NCBI GenBank assembly: GCA_905479925.1
Contig: CAJQOL010000036.1
Coordinates: forward strand, 1 to 44,696
Length of the DNA: 44,696 bases
Direction of reading: 5' to 3'
DNA from: an uncultured Kangiellaceae bacterium
GTDB taxonomy: Bacteria > Pseudomonadota > Gammaproteobacteria > Enterobacterales > Kangiellaceae
In this document: positions 27,644 through 36,318 of the stretch, one piece after another
Position numbering within the stretch: the first letter of the stretch is position 1
Layout of the letters: every line of letters begins with the position of its first letter
The notes under the pieces: generated by a model
What the model saw: the letters and a program-made list of their open reading frames with translations, nothing else
Database searches by the model: none
Told to the model about the DNA's origin: nothing
Translations under genes and position numbers: made by a program

Positions 27644-28024
27644 ACTTCCCTCACAAATTTCAAATTATTATTATGGTCTTTTCAAACGAATTTGAAAAAA
27701 CCTCATTATTTACTATGTGTTTTCGTGGGCTGACCAACTGCATGACAAACATCGCACACCGGTGTGATTGCCTTGTTGTCATAGGTTAAAGCGCTCGATA
27801 TAACGCGATCGAGTCGATTGTATGAAATTTGAACAAATGTTACTCATCCACTCAAAAGCCATCTCCTTGTATAACAATAATCCTCGTTAAGAACAATCTC
27901 GCAAATTTTGTTATTTTAACCCACTGATTTATATAGCCTTTATTTATTTTTAATCGAGAGTTTATTTTGCACTGCACTATCGCTATAATACGCGCCAAAT
28001 TTTGACCTAAGTGAAAATACAACT
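27644..28024. other. Shared regulatory region between hppA and ppa
   Basis: 381 bases with no supported gene, lying between the two divergent pyrophosphatase genes. It holds a perfect 12-base palindrome CACACCGGTGTG at 27755-27766 and an inverted pair CTCGAT / ATCGAG at 27794-27799 and 27808-27813. Both look like possible operators, but the binding protein is unknown. Confidence 0.55.
27961..27989 (+). promoter_or_regulatory. Candidate sigma-70 promoter of ppa
   Basis: A perfect TATAAT at 27984-27989 lies 36 bases before the ppa ATG. A weak -35 (TTTATT, 27961-27966) is 17 bases upstream; the closer TTGCAC at 27967 would leave only 11 bases. Confidence 0.5.
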
Positions 28025-28573
28025 ATGAGCCTAAATAAAGTACCTGCTGGAAAAGATATTCCTGAAGAAATCAATGTAATTATCGAGATTCCTGCCCATG
28101 CAGATCCCGTAAAGTATGAAGTTGATAAAGAGTCTGGAGCAATGTTTGTTGACCGTTTCATGTCAACCTGTATGCATTATCCAACTAACTATGGATACGT
28201 ACCTCATACATTGTCGGACGACGGCGACCCAGTAGATGTTTTAGTACCAACACCATTTCCTTTATTAGCGGGTTCAGTTATCACTTGTCGTCCTATTGGC
28301 GTTCTAATGATGACCGATGAATCAGGTATTGACGCAAAAATTCTAGCGGTTCCACTAAGAAAGCTATCACCTGTGTATCAAGGTATAAAAGAAACTACCG
28401 ATATGCCTGAGCTATTGCTTAACCAAATCCAGCATTTCTTTGAGCATTACAAAGACCTTGAGCCTGGTAAGTGGGTTCGAATTGACGGTTGGAAAGACGC
28501 CGCTGCAGCTAAAAAAGAAATACTTGAAAGTGTTCAGCGCTACGAAGACGCACCGGAAAAGCCTGCATTTTAG
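28025..28573 (+). CDS. ppa: Inorganic pyrophosphatase, soluble family I
   Basis: 182 residues, close to the 176 of E. coli. It hydrolyses PPi to two phosphates in the cytoplasm. The signature [10 protein letters not shown] supplies the metal-binding aspartates. [16 protein letters not shown] and the late [13 protein letters not shown] block ([11 protein letters not shown]) are typical. It is divergent from the membrane pyrophosphatase. Together with the PPi-dependent phosphofructokinase at 22070 this gives three enzymes drawing on the same PPi pool. The soluble enzyme wastes PPi energy as heat, so some control over it would be expected. A 16-base direct repeat covers its stop codon. Confidence 0.97.
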   Translation: MSLNKVPAGKDIPEEINVIIEIPAHADPVKYEVDKESGAMFVDRFMSTCMHYPTNYGYVPHTLSDDGDPVDVLVPTPFPLLAGSVITCRPIGVLMMTDESGIDAKILAVPLRKLSPVYQGIKETTDMPELLLNQIQHFFEHYKDLEPGKWVRIDGWKDAAAAKKEILESVQRYEDAPEKPAF

Positions 28574-28599
28574 ATTAACCTAAATTTTAGATTAACCTA
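28567..28599. repeat. 16-base direct repeat spanning the ppa stop codon
   Basis: ATTTTAGATTAACCTA occurs at 28567-28582 and again at 28584-28599. The TAG stop of ppa lies in the first copy, and the second copy is noncoding. Confidence 0.9.
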
Positions 28600-28660
28600 G
28601 ATTCTAAAATAAATAGCATGCTTGAATGGCAACGAGCCATTCATAGCAGCAGACACAAAA

Positions 28661-28684
28661 AAGGCCGAATCATCGGCCTTTTCC
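28661..28684 (+). terminator. Bidirectional terminator between ppa and the TolB/TPR gene
   Basis: The stem AAGGCCGA / TCGGCCTT (28661-28668 and 28673-28680) has an ATCA loop, an A-run before and TTTT after. It serves ppa and probably also the convergent leftward gene. Confidence 0.88.
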
Positions 28685-28719
28685 ACATTTGCTATTTGCG
28701 TTATTTTTCAAAAGCAACC

Positions 28720-28753
28720 TTCTTCAAAAAATAACGTTCTTCAAAAAATAAAC
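28720..28753. repeat. 17-base-period tandem repeat
   Basis: TTCTTCAAAAAATAA begins at 28720 and again at 28737, with a truncated third copy after 28753. It lies between the terminator and the stop codon of the leftward TolB/TPR gene. Confidence 0.85.
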
Positions 28754-28795
28754 TTCTTCAATAACTCAGCTTTTAACTGAGTATAAGAAACAAGT

Positions 28796-31030
28796 CTATT
28801 GCCCTAGTGCTAAACGTTGCTCTTGGGCTTCTATATTCAATTTCATTAAACGAGACTTTGAATCAAACTCTCGAATAATTGCCAGATAAGTAGGGTCATC
28901 TCTTAGTTTGTTAAATGCTGGGTCAAACTCTATCATCCAAACATCAACAAAGCCCTCTTGAATCGCCTGTCTCAGTAAACCTAAAGCAACTAAAGGTTCA
29001 TTGGACAAGGCAGCTGAAACGGCTTGATGGTACCTTATTGATTGCGGGTTAATGACTTGTTGACTTTGAAGGCTAGCCAAATCCGCCGCCGCACTATCTA
29101 GGTAGGATTCAGACTTCAAGCTATCACCCAATTCCTGCCACGCAGTCGCTAACATCAACTGAATTCTAACCGTCATCTCATCTTGTCTGTGGCGATTAGT
29201 AGACTTAAGTAACTCTAACGCAACCGAAAGATCTTCAGCGGCATGTTTCCACTCCGCCTGACTTAAAGCTGCTATTCCTATCCAAAGCCTATCTTCCCAA
29301 CTATCAGAATTCTCATTAAGTGTTTCAGCCCATTCGCCGAGCTTTTTCACTTGATTTGAAGCAATCCACAATTTAGCTTGCAGTTGCGGTAACATTCTTT
29401 GCATCTTCTCACTTTCAGTTTTTTTCAATTGATCGAGACTCAACTGAGCCTTTTCAAAGCGTCCCAGAGGGATATCAATGTTTGCTGAGCGCATCAACCA
29501 ATCTTCTTCAATGCCACTTAAATCAGCCATTTTTTTGTACATACTAAAAGCTTGATCAAGTTGTCCAACCGCATAACTGACTTCACCAGCAATAGAATAA
29601 GCATTGGCGTAATTAGGGTTGTTTCTAACTACAACATTAAAAACTGACATTGCTTCTTTATAATGACCGGTACGTATAAGATCTTGTCCCCGGTTATACC
29701 CAACCACCGCCGCATGCGGGTCAATTTCAAAGGCTTTTTTATACAACTCGCTTCCGTCGGCAAGCGAGCCTTCATTCTGCAAAATGGTCGCGTACCACAT
29801 ATATGCTTCTGCATTTGATGGGTTTAACTCAATAGCCTTTACCAGGTGATACTTAGCGGTATCAAGGGTTGCAGCCTGCATATCCGGTTCTTCACGATAA
29901 TTATCGGCCATTTGCCAGCTCAGTAATCCTTTTACCGCGTGACCTTCAGCTAGTTCTGGGTTAATCGTTAACGCGAGCTCGATTAAGGGTTCCGCTAGTT
30001 CGAAAGCTTGTTCTTTTTTAATTAATCCATAACTTAACTGCAGTAGATAAGTTTCAGCTAACATGGCATTTGCTTCAGCATATTGACTATCGATAGCCAA
30101 GGCATTTTTAAAATGAACAATTGCGTCCTCAAAATCATCTTTCGAGCGGTTTCTGACAAAAGCGACCCCTCTAGAATATTCCGCAAAAGCAGCGATATCT
30201 TCCGTTCCAATGTGCGAAACAGTTTCTTCAACTTTGCCCAGCAGTTCGATTTCCAATGTTTCCAAAACGGATTCTGCTATTTCATCTTGGACCTTAAAAA
30301 TATTGGTCGTATCTTTGTCCCAAGTCGACGAAAATACATGCACGTCTTCATCTGCCTTAATTAGCTGAGCGGTGACTCGGATTTGTTCGCCGGATCTACG
30401 GACGCTGCCTTCCAGAATGTATTGAACCCCTAGTTCTCTAGCGATTTTCTTAATATTTATATTTTGGTTCTTATACTGAAAGGAAGAGGTTCGGGCTACG
30501 ACACGCAACCTTTTATTACTAGCGAGAACGTTTAATAGCTCTTCGGATAAGCCGTCAGCAAAATAATCATCTTCAGGAAGGCTACCGAAACTAGCAAAGG
30601 GTAATACGGCAATAGACTTTTCATCTTCTAAATTATTAGTTAACTGTTGAACCGTTGGCAGTGCTGCTCTAGCTACATTTTCAGCTTGGCTAGCATTATT
30701 AAAATAAAGTAAGCCAGCTCCGCTACCAAATGCGATGATAATAGACAACTCGATTAAGCGTGAGCCAATTGATTTGGAAACTAAGCTACCATCAGGATTT
30801 TCAACTAGTTTAGCTCTCTCATTACGGATATCAAGCATCCATCCCGTAATAAGGGCAACCGGGAATCCCGCGAATGCAATGATCACCATCAGCGACATTA
30901 CTTGTTCATCGTACCTTAGAACAGGCAACAGGATATCGGCAATTTGAATAATTCCCCAAGTGATCGCAGCATAGAATGTGGCGGCCTTGAAGATTTTTCT
31001 ACCTTTTACGTCTTCCCAAACAGCAGACAT
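28796..31030 (-). CDS. Membrane protein with TolB-like domain and TPR repeats
   Basis: 744 residues. The N-terminus has hydrophobic segments at about 15-38, 44-64 and 92-110, with MSAVWEDVKGRKIFKAATFYAAITW typical of the group of adenylate-cyclase-like TolB/TPR proteins. Residues 140-255 match the TolB N-terminal-like fold (SIAVLPFASFG, DDYFADGLSEELLNVLA, RVVARTSSF, YILEGSVRR). The rest, to about 720, is tetratricopeptide repeats. Relatives usually carry an N-terminal winged helix or cyclase domain, and here none is present. It is therefore probably a protein-interaction scaffold at the membrane and not a regulator by itself. The catalytic residues of a cyclase are absent. It follows the DUF4097 gene by 224 bases on the same strand. 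Confidence 0.8.
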   Translation of the reverse strand: MSAVWEDVKGRKIFKAATFYAAITWGIIQIADILLPVLRYDEQVMSLMVIIAFAGFPVALITGWMLDIRNERAKLVENPDGSLVSKSIGSRLIELSIIIAFGSGAGLLYFNNASQAENVARAALPTVQQLTNNLEDEKSIAVLPFASFGSLPEDDYFADGLSEELLNVLASNKRLRVVARTSSFQYKNQNINIKKIARELGVQYILEGSVRRSGEQIRVTAQLIKADEDVHVFSSTWDKDTTNIFKVQDEIAESVLETLEIELLGKVEETVSHIGTEDIAAFAEYSRGVAFVRNRSKDDFEDAIVHFKNALAIDSQYAEANAMLAETYLLQLSYGLIKKEQAFELAEPLIELALTINPELAEGHAVKGLLSWQMADNYREEPDMQAATLDTAKYHLVKAIELNPSNAEAYMWYATILQNEGSLADGSELYKKAFEIDPHAAVVGYNRGQDLIRTGHYKEAMSVFNVVVRNNPNYANAYSIAGEVSYAVGQLDQAFSMYKKMADLSGIEEDWLMRSANIDIPLGRFEKAQLSLDQLKKTESEKMQRMLPQLQAKLWIASNQVKKLGEWAETLNENSDSWEDRLWIGIAALSQAEWKHAAEDLSVALELLKSTNRHRQDEMTVRIQLMLATAWQELGDSLKSESYLDSAAADLASLQSQQVINPQSIRYHQAVSAALSNEPLVALGLLRQAIQEGFVDVWMIEFDPAFNKLRDDPTYLAIIREFDSKSRLMKLNIEAQEQRLALGQ

Positions 31031-31254
31031 ATATCGTCCTAAAAAAGCTCAGTTGAAAACAAAATTATTTGATTTGAAAAAAAGTGCACTTTTTATGTAT
31101 ATTTTTGCTCATCATAAAAGAGTACACCTTAATAATAACCTATAGGTCGATGGAAACCAGTCTTTTGGCTGAAATATCTGCCCAATATTAGTAACTAATT
31201 GTTAAACATGTAACAAGCAACTAAATTGTGCTCAATAAATAAGCAAAGAAAGGA

Positions 31255-32160
31255 CTATTTTCCCTTCTTTAGGCCTATTTCACCACTGACAGTCGACATG
31301 CGTATTAAGCCATTGCCATCTCCAGCGGTAAACTTTAATTTTTCAGAGCCTATAAATGAGCTTGTAGCGGCATCGTCGGTAAAGCGGTTAACGATCTCTC
31401 CACCGGGTCCGGTATCAAGGGCTATTCGGGCACTCAGGTCACTATGTGCGTAATAGAAACTACCTCCCGAAACATTAGATAACTTTATTGTGCCGTCACT
31501 TTCAAGCCTTCCGTAAAGAACTGAATCACCTGACACTGTTGCTATCTGTGCTGACATAATTTGCTCACTCGCTACTTTGATATCCGACGATACACCGCTG
31601 ACCGAAATATGTTTAGAGCTCACCTTAGCGTCAACATCACCACTAACCGTTGAAATTTCCAGTCGACCAGCTATGTCTTTGGCCCTAATATCACCGCTAA
31701 CGCTATTGATATAGGCTTTATTACCTAGTTTGGAAAGCGTTATATCGCCACTAACAGAGCCAATATCAACGCTATTATCCAAATTTTTTATATCAATATC
31801 TGTAGCAACTCCGTCAAACTGCAGCGCAGATCCTCGGGGAATGAATATCTTCAAATTTGAGCCTCTGCCACTTCTAGAGTTGCTATTTCGCCCCGGCAGA
31901 ACCACCTTGACATAGGTTTTGTTGTTATGAGTCTTAAATACAAATTTTTCAGTTAAATCATCAAGTTCGCCTTTAACGGCTACTTGAGGTTTATCCCAAC
32001 CAACTATCGACACTTCACCACGATTATTATAAACCGCGACTTCTCCGTCGCTAGAGACATCAAGGGTTTTGTCAATCTTTTCACCTGCAAATAGACTTGA
32101 GCCGCTAACGGACAGCATCATCATCGATAAAACAGCAGCATACTTAACATTTATTCTCAT
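31255..32160 (-). CDS. DUF4097-type exported beta-repeat protein
   Basis: 301 residues with a signal peptide (about 1-25, ending LFAG). The body is repeated short beta segments of the form SVSGDI or STVSGDV, the right-handed beta-roll seen in DUF4097 / head-GIN proteins. At least five SGD-type repeats are visible. The ATG at 32160 has AGAGG upstream. Family members are often found downstream of ECF sigma and anti-sigma genes, as here, and may sense or respond to envelope stress. The function is not established. Confidence 0.82.
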   Translation of the reverse strand: MRINVKYAAVLSMMMLSVSGSSLFAGEKIDKTLDVSSDGEVAVYNNRGEVSIVGWDKPQVAVKGELDDLTEKFVFKTHNNKTYVKVVLPGRNSNSRSGRGSNLKIFIPRGSALQFDGVATDIDIKNLDNSVDIGSVSGDITLSKLGNKAYINSVSGDIRAKDIAGRLEISTVSGDVDAKVSSKHISVSGVSSDIKVASEQIMSAQIATVSGDSVLYGRLESDGTIKLSNVSGGSFYYAHSDLSARIALDTGPGGEIVNRFTDDAATSSFIGSEKLKFTAGDGNGLIRMSTVSGEIGLKKGK

Positions 32161-32232
32161 AAAAACCTCTTTAAAATTCTCTAAACGCGATTAATTCAAT
32201 ATTCTTTTGTTACCAATTTCCAACAATTTAAC

Positions 32233-32895
32233 TCAAATAGTATTATCCAATTTAGCCAGTTGAGTCAGCACATTCAATTCCTGTTGATAGGTTGTTTTAA
32301 GCAATTCAGCCAATACAAGGTTATTCGGCTGCTCAGCTATAGCCTGCTTTAAAACATCAGCAGCACTCTCGACTTCTTGTAATCTTTCTTGAATGTCCTT
32401 TAGCAAACTCTTATCTATCTTCGAACGATTCATGGCAATTCTTGACATCAAGCCTACCCTAGCCAACTTAAATTCCTGCTCCATAAGGTTAACTTGTGTT
32501 TGTAGGCCCTTTTCATTGGGGGAGCTGGCATCAAGACTTGCGTAACTAACTTGTGCTTCAGCGGCCTCAATTGTCTTACTTCTATTAGGCTGTTCTAGTT
32601 CAGCCAGAAGCACCTCGGCCTTTTCTAGTTGTTGCCAACTGATGCTTAGTGACCCCAAACTGACCACTAGACTAGCGGCAATTGCCCAGGGAATCCATTT
32701 GGCCCTGTAAAATTTTGTTTCAGAGTTGCCTGAAGATTCGGGTTTATTCAATTTTGGTAGGCTTTCGTACACACGAATGCGTTTCTCAATAGCCGGCCAT
32801 AAGTCTTCTGAAGGCGAACCTTCTACAGCCAAGCTCTGTATTTCAGAAGCCAGCTTTCTCTCTTGATTAAGGTCAATACTATCACTGTTTTTCAT
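32233..32895 (-). CDS. Probable anti-sigma factor, single-pass membrane protein
   Basis: 220 residues from ATG 32895, which has AGGG at good spacing. A GTG at 32931 would give 232. Residues 1-65 form a soluble N-terminal part; one membrane helix follows (WAIAASLVVSLGSLSISW); a helical periplasmic C-terminal region ends the protein. It lies 36-72 bases after the ECF sigma gene on the same strand. Position and topology are those of an anti-sigma factor. It lacks the clear HxxxCxxC zinc motif of the common ZAS type, so the role is inferred from context. Confidence 0.7.
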   Translation of the reverse strand: MKNSDSIDLNQERKLASEIQSLAVEGSPSEDLWPAIEKRIRVYESLPKLNKPESSGNSETKFYRAKWIPWAIAASLVVSLGSLSISWQQLEKAEVLLAELEQPNRSKTIEAAEAQVSYASLDASSPNEKGLQTQVNLMEQEFKLARVGLMSRIAMNRSKIDKSLLKDIQERLQEVESAADVLKQAIAEQPNNLVLAELLKTTYQQELNVLTQLAKLDNTI

Positions 32896-32967
32896 TTTCA
32901 AACCCTGCTTTAACGAGTACTTCTGCGTCACATTCGGTTAATTCTACTTTGATTTGAATCAATACAA

Positions 32968-33552
32968 TTAAGCCAACTGTTCTCTCAAAAGCTTTCTTGC
33001 CCGTGACAATTGCGCTTTAGATGTTCCTACAGCGATTTCTGCAATTTCTGCAATCTCTGTATGTTTGTAACCTTCTATATCATGCAAAATAAAAACATTA
33101 CGGGCGCCTTCTGGTAGTAAAGCTACCAACTTCTCTAGATCCCGTGCGTCACCATCGTGAGACTGTTGCCCATGCCTTAACTCCTCATACTCGGTTAACT
33201 CTTGCCATAACTGAGCGTTCTTACGTCTAAACCCATCAATAACTAGCCGAGTTGTAATGGAGCGTATCCACGTATAAAAACTACTTTCAGCTCTAAAAGA
33301 CTCCAATTTTTGCCATGCTTTAACAAAAACATCCTGCACAACCTCTTCCGCCGTTCCTGTTGAGCCAGTCATTCTTTTAGCGAGCAAAAAAATACGTTTA
33401 TGGTACAGGTAATAGAGCTGTTCAAACGCGGCAATATCGCCACTGATTGCTTTCACTACCCATTCCGAAGTTGCATCAAATTCGTTACTGTTTAATTGCT
33501 TTGAGTTCAAGAAGCAGCCTTTTTTAAATGGGTAATGAATTATCGCTTTCAA
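32968..33552 (-). CDS. ECF-type RNA polymerase sigma factor
   Basis: Up to 194 residues. Region 2 (AFEQLYYLYHKRIFLLAKRM, then VVQDVFVKAWQKLESF) and region 4 (LPEGARNVFILHDIEGYKHTEIA, then VGTSKAQLSRARKLL) are complete. There is no ATG near the start. TTG 33552 gives the longest form and TTG 33510 (with AAGG 9-10 bases upstream) gives about 180 residues. I list the outer bound. In the helix-turn-helix the codons for E-I-A repeat (EIAEIAEIA), giving a local near-tandem DNA repeat. Its length matches normal region 4, so it is not an insertion. It heads a sigma / anti-sigma / DUF4097 operon. Confidence 0.88.
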   Translation of the reverse strand: MKAIIHYPFKKGCFLNSKQLNSNEFDATSEWVVKAISGDIAAFEQLYYLYHKRIFLLAKRMTGSTGTAEEVVQDVFVKAWQKLESFRAESSFYTWIRSITTRLVIDGFRRKNAQLWQELTEYEELRHGQQSHDGDARDLEKLVALLPEGARNVFILHDIEGYKHTEIAEIAEIAVGTSKAQLSRARKLLREQLA

Positions 33553-33640
33553 CTAATTAGACGGAGTTGCTCTTGGAAAGGTTTAAAACCTAATGCATAA
33601 ACCGGTAAATAGTTTAGCGAATGCTTTTTGTTTGAGATAA

Positions 33641-33670
33641 ATAAAAAAAACAGGCCTTTGCGGCCTGTTT
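33641..33670 (-). terminator. Terminator of the DUF2333 gene
   Basis: The stem AAACAGGCC / GGCCTGTTT (33648-33656 and 33662-33670) has a five-base loop. On the minus strand it is followed by the complement of the A-run at 33643-33650. It lies 31 bases after the DUF2333 stop codon. Confidence 0.9.
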
Positions 33671-33700
33671 CGAATTGACTTAATGATATCCTACTTAGTC

Positions 33701-34759
33701 CTAACCCTTTGCTAGTAGCTCTCGTAAGTCTATTAAACCAGCGTTAGCACGGCTAATGTAGTTGGCCATTACTAGCGAGTGATTAGCGACAATACCAAAT
33801 CCACTTCCGTTAAGTACCATCGGGCTCCAAGTCGACTCTTGAGTCGCTTCTAGCTCTCGGATAATTTGCGCCAAACTTGCTTGCGCATTTTTCTTTTCGA
33901 GCACCGGCTTAAAGTCGACCTGAACAGCTTTTAAGAAATGTATCAATGCCCAACATGCACCTCTGGCTTCGTAAAAAGTATCATCGATATCCAGCCACGG
34001 AGTCTTAACAGCAAATTGCTGATTGTTTTTTGTTGACTGGGTAGCCTCAGCATCACCAGATAAGTCGGTGTTTAGTCTTTCTTGTCCTACCGATGCAGAC
34101 AGCCGCTGGGATAGTCCACCTAATCTTTTATTCACCAGCTCTAACCAGGCGTTCAGGTTATCGGCGCGCGCATAAAACTGCACTTTAGGCTGCTCTGTTG
34201 CGCTTAACTGCTTGCGAAAGTCGGCTAATTTCTCGATTGCTTTTGCGTAACGCCCCTCAGCTGCAGGAAATAACCATACGGAATGGTCATTATTGAACAA
34301 GGGTTCAGCTTCTTTTAGGTCGGCATTTTCTAGTGATTGAGATTGAGAACGACTCATATCATTTCTCAAAGAGGACGCCATATCCCTGACTTGAACTAAC
34401 ACCCCAAACTCCCACGAGGGAATATTGTCCAGAAAAAGTGATGGCGGAAGAACGTCGTTACTTAGATAACCGCCGTTCTTGTCTAAAAGTTTATTAGCAA
34501 CTTTCTCAGTTGTTAATACCGTCGTGTAGCCCACAATTAATTGCTTACTTTGACCATCAACGCGGTAAGCCAAGTCATCTTCGACCGCCATGAGATCAGG
34601 CTCAAAACTCCAGTAAACACCGATCAAATAGATAGCAAAGATAAAAAATAGTAGAACAAATAGAACTCGCTTAAATAGCGAGTTTTCATTGCTTACTCCT
34701 TCAAACGGTTCGGTACTAGTATCCGTAGCGGCCTGTTTAGCTTTACCGAATCTCCACAT
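33701..34759 (-). CDS. DUF2333 family membrane protein
   Basis: 352 residues. One N-terminal membrane helix (about 31-50, VLFVLLFFIFAIYLIGVYW) anchors a large, mostly helical periplasmic part. The match is to the DUF2333 family of gammaproteobacterial proteins of unknown function, with YTTVLTTEKVANKLLDKNGGYLSNDVLPPSLFLDN being the best conserved stretch (split reading). The ATG is preceded by AAGGAAG. It lies upstream of, and separate from, the sigma-factor operon on the same strand. Confidence 0.87.
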   Translation of the reverse strand: MWRFGKAKQAATDTSTEPFEGVSNENSLFKRVLFVLLFFIFAIYLIGVYWSFEPDLMAVEDDLAYRVDGQSKQLIVGYTTVLTTEKVANKLLDKNGGYLSNDVLPPSLFLDNIPSWEFGVLVQVRDMASSLRNDMSRSQSQSLENADLKEAEPLFNNDHSVWLFPAAEGRYAKAIEKLADFRKQLSATEQPKVQFYARADNLNAWLELVNKRLGGLSQRLSASVGQERLNTDLSGDAEATQSTKNNQQFAVKTPWLDIDDTFYEARGACWALIHFLKAVQVDFKPVLEKKNAQASLAQIIRELEATQESTWSPMVLNGSGFGIVANHSLVMANYISRANAGLIDLRELLAKG

Positions 34760-34944
34760 AAATTTGCTTCCTTAATTTAAACGATACAGTTTGGTTACTA
34801 AAATGGATTATTGCAGAAACGAGAAAAATTAGCATTTGAATTTAATAGCTAAAGGATAAATCAGCAATCGTTTTGAGACAAGCCTAACACTAGCCGCATT
34901 CAAACCAACTAGCTTAAGCGGTCCCAAAAACGAATTCTCATTGT

Positions 34945-35178
34945 TTAATAGAAAAGTGCGCCAGCCACAATATATGCAAGAAAAGTAGGTCCGGTGAAGA
35001 ATATCAATCCTAATACGGCCACTACTCTAACACCGCTAACATCCCAGCCAAATTGATTAGCCAGCCCAGCACAAACACCCATAATTTTAGAGCGCGGACG
35101 AACGCGACTATGACGGTCTTCAGAATTCCTGCGGTAGTAATCGCGTGACCGGTAGTGACGATATTCTCTATTACTCAT
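34945..35178 (-). CDS. pspC: PspC-domain protein
   Basis: 77 residues from ATG 35178, with GGAGG five bases upstream. The C-terminal half is a PspC domain: SKIMGVCAGLANQFGWDVSGVRV, then a membrane helix ending GALFY. The N-terminal 30 residues are Arg/Tyr-rich and unusual. PspC is an inner-membrane protein of the phage-shock response, which in E. coli helps to recruit and release PspA. Here it follows pspA by 75 bases. No PspB gene lies between them. Confidence 0.88.
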   Translation of the reverse strand: MSNREYRHYRSRDYYRRNSEDRHSRVRPRSKIMGVCAGLANQFGWDVSGVRVVAVLGLIFFTGPTFLAYIVAGALFY

Positions 35179-35253
35179 GTTGACCTCCAAATAAAAAACA
35201 ACCTTTAGGCAGGAGCACTGAACCTTCAGCTACTCGAGCCTAAAAAATACAAC

Positions 35254-35919
35254 CTATGACGCCTTTTTAAGTTTGCTTTTCAAAGCCGCTAACTCTTTAT
35301 CAAGGTCTTCATCACCTTGAAGCGAATCAATTTGTTGGCTTAAGCTTACGTTTCGGCCTAAATCCATAGCCTCCACCTCTGCTTCCAGTTCATCCATTCG
35401 CTTTTCAAAACGGTCAAACCGGCTCAAAGCATCATCAATACCGCTGGAATCGATATTCTTTCTCATGTGAACAGTTGCTTTCACGGTTTCATGCCTAGCG
35501 ACAATCGCTTTACGTCTTGCTACGGCTTCGTTTAATTTACTTTGTAATTTAGCGATATCATGATCAAGCCGCTCCAAAGCAACTTCCAGAGCTGCAAACT
35601 CTTTAGTTTGTGCGGTAATTGCATCTTCAATTCGATGTTTCTCTTGAAGCGCTTGCTTAGCTAAATCATCTCTTCCTTTTTCTAAAGCCAGCTCAGCTCT
35701 TTTTTGCCACGACTCTACTTCAGCTTCGTAGTTCTTAATCTGACGTTCCATTTCTTTCTTATCTGCGATTGTACGTGCAGACTCTGTGCGAACGTTCAGC
35801 AACGTGCTTTCCATTTCATTAATGATCATTTTGACAAGTTTTTCGGGGTTTTCTGCTTTATCTAACATCGCATTAACATTACTGTTTAATACATCTGAAA
35901 ATCGTCTAAATACACTCAT
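35254..35919 (-). CDS. pspA: Phage shock protein A
   Basis: 221 residues, almost all helical, as in PspA/IM30. RRFSDVLNSNVNAMLDKAENPEKLVKMIINEME at the N-terminus is typical (split reading), followed by the long coiled-coil region. It binds and supports the inner membrane during envelope stress and, in E. coli, inhibits PspF. The ATG 35919 is preceded by GAGGAAAAC. No pspF or pspB is present nearby, and no clear sigma-54 promoter was found, so regulation may differ from E. coli. Confidence 0.95.
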   Translation of the reverse strand: MSVFRRFSDVLNSNVNAMLDKAENPEKLVKMIINEMESTLLNVRTESARTIADKKEMERQIKNYEAEVESWQKRAELALEKGRDDLAKQALQEKHRIEDAITAQTKEFAALEVALERLDHDIAKLQSKLNEAVARRKAIVARHETVKATVHMRKNIDSSGIDDALSRFDRFEKRMDELEAEVEAMDLGRNVSLSQQIDSLQGDEDLDKELAALKSKLKKAS

Positions 35920-36318
35920 TGTTTTCCTCTCTTATTCCAATAGATTGTTACGTCGGGCTTACGCAATTTTTTTAATGCCCTGCAGACTGAAAACGGATTA
36001 GGGTTGGTTAACCTCATCACGCCTTACTGGGTTTAATTCATTTTTTGTGCCAACTAGAAAAAACAGGCGCTAACCCTTTGTTTTTAATATGCTTTACATA
36101 AAACCAGAGTCTTTTACATGAGATTTCGTGGCCTGCCCAATTTTTTGCTTCACGCTATAATTTGGTTAAATTGACAAAACCAATCACTGTACAATTCATA
36201 AAAGGCGACTCGATAGGGAGTGAGATAAAGCAGCCACTTCCCCGCTTTACTGTCCAATCATTTGCTATTTTTGACGTCACAAACTATCGTAGAGCAACAT
36301 TTCAGAGGTGAATTGCCC
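35920..36318. other. Divergent intergenic region, pspA / cupin gene
   Basis: 399 bases with no supported gene. A TTGACA occurs at 36171 and TATAAT at 36156, but neither pairs well with a partner at the usual spacing. A GGCAC-like motif near 36047 is not a full sigma-54 site. Confidence 0.5.

Noticed and set aside
27940..28161. Minus-strand ORF of 73 codons over the ppa start
   Set aside because: It overlaps the well-conserved ppa coding region and promoter, with no homology that I can recognise.
30083..30364. Plus-strand ORF of 93 codons inside the TolB/TPR gene
   Set aside because: It is antisense to a conserved TolB-like domain and has no start signal or known motif.
33000..33075. Repeat of E-I-A codons in the ECF sigma gene as an insertion
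   Set aside because: The length of region 4 matches ordinary ECF factors, so the repeat reflects coincidence of codons and not added residues.
35940..36060. Sigma-54-like sites (GGC...TTGC near 35963 and TGGCAC near 36047, minus strand) for pspA
   Set aside because: The first has 13-14 bases instead of 10 between GG and GC; the second has GA instead of GC at -12. Neither meets the consensus.
36171..36195. TTGACA plus TACAAT promoter for the cupin gene
   Set aside because: The spacer is only 13 bases, too short for sigma-70; no better partner was found.
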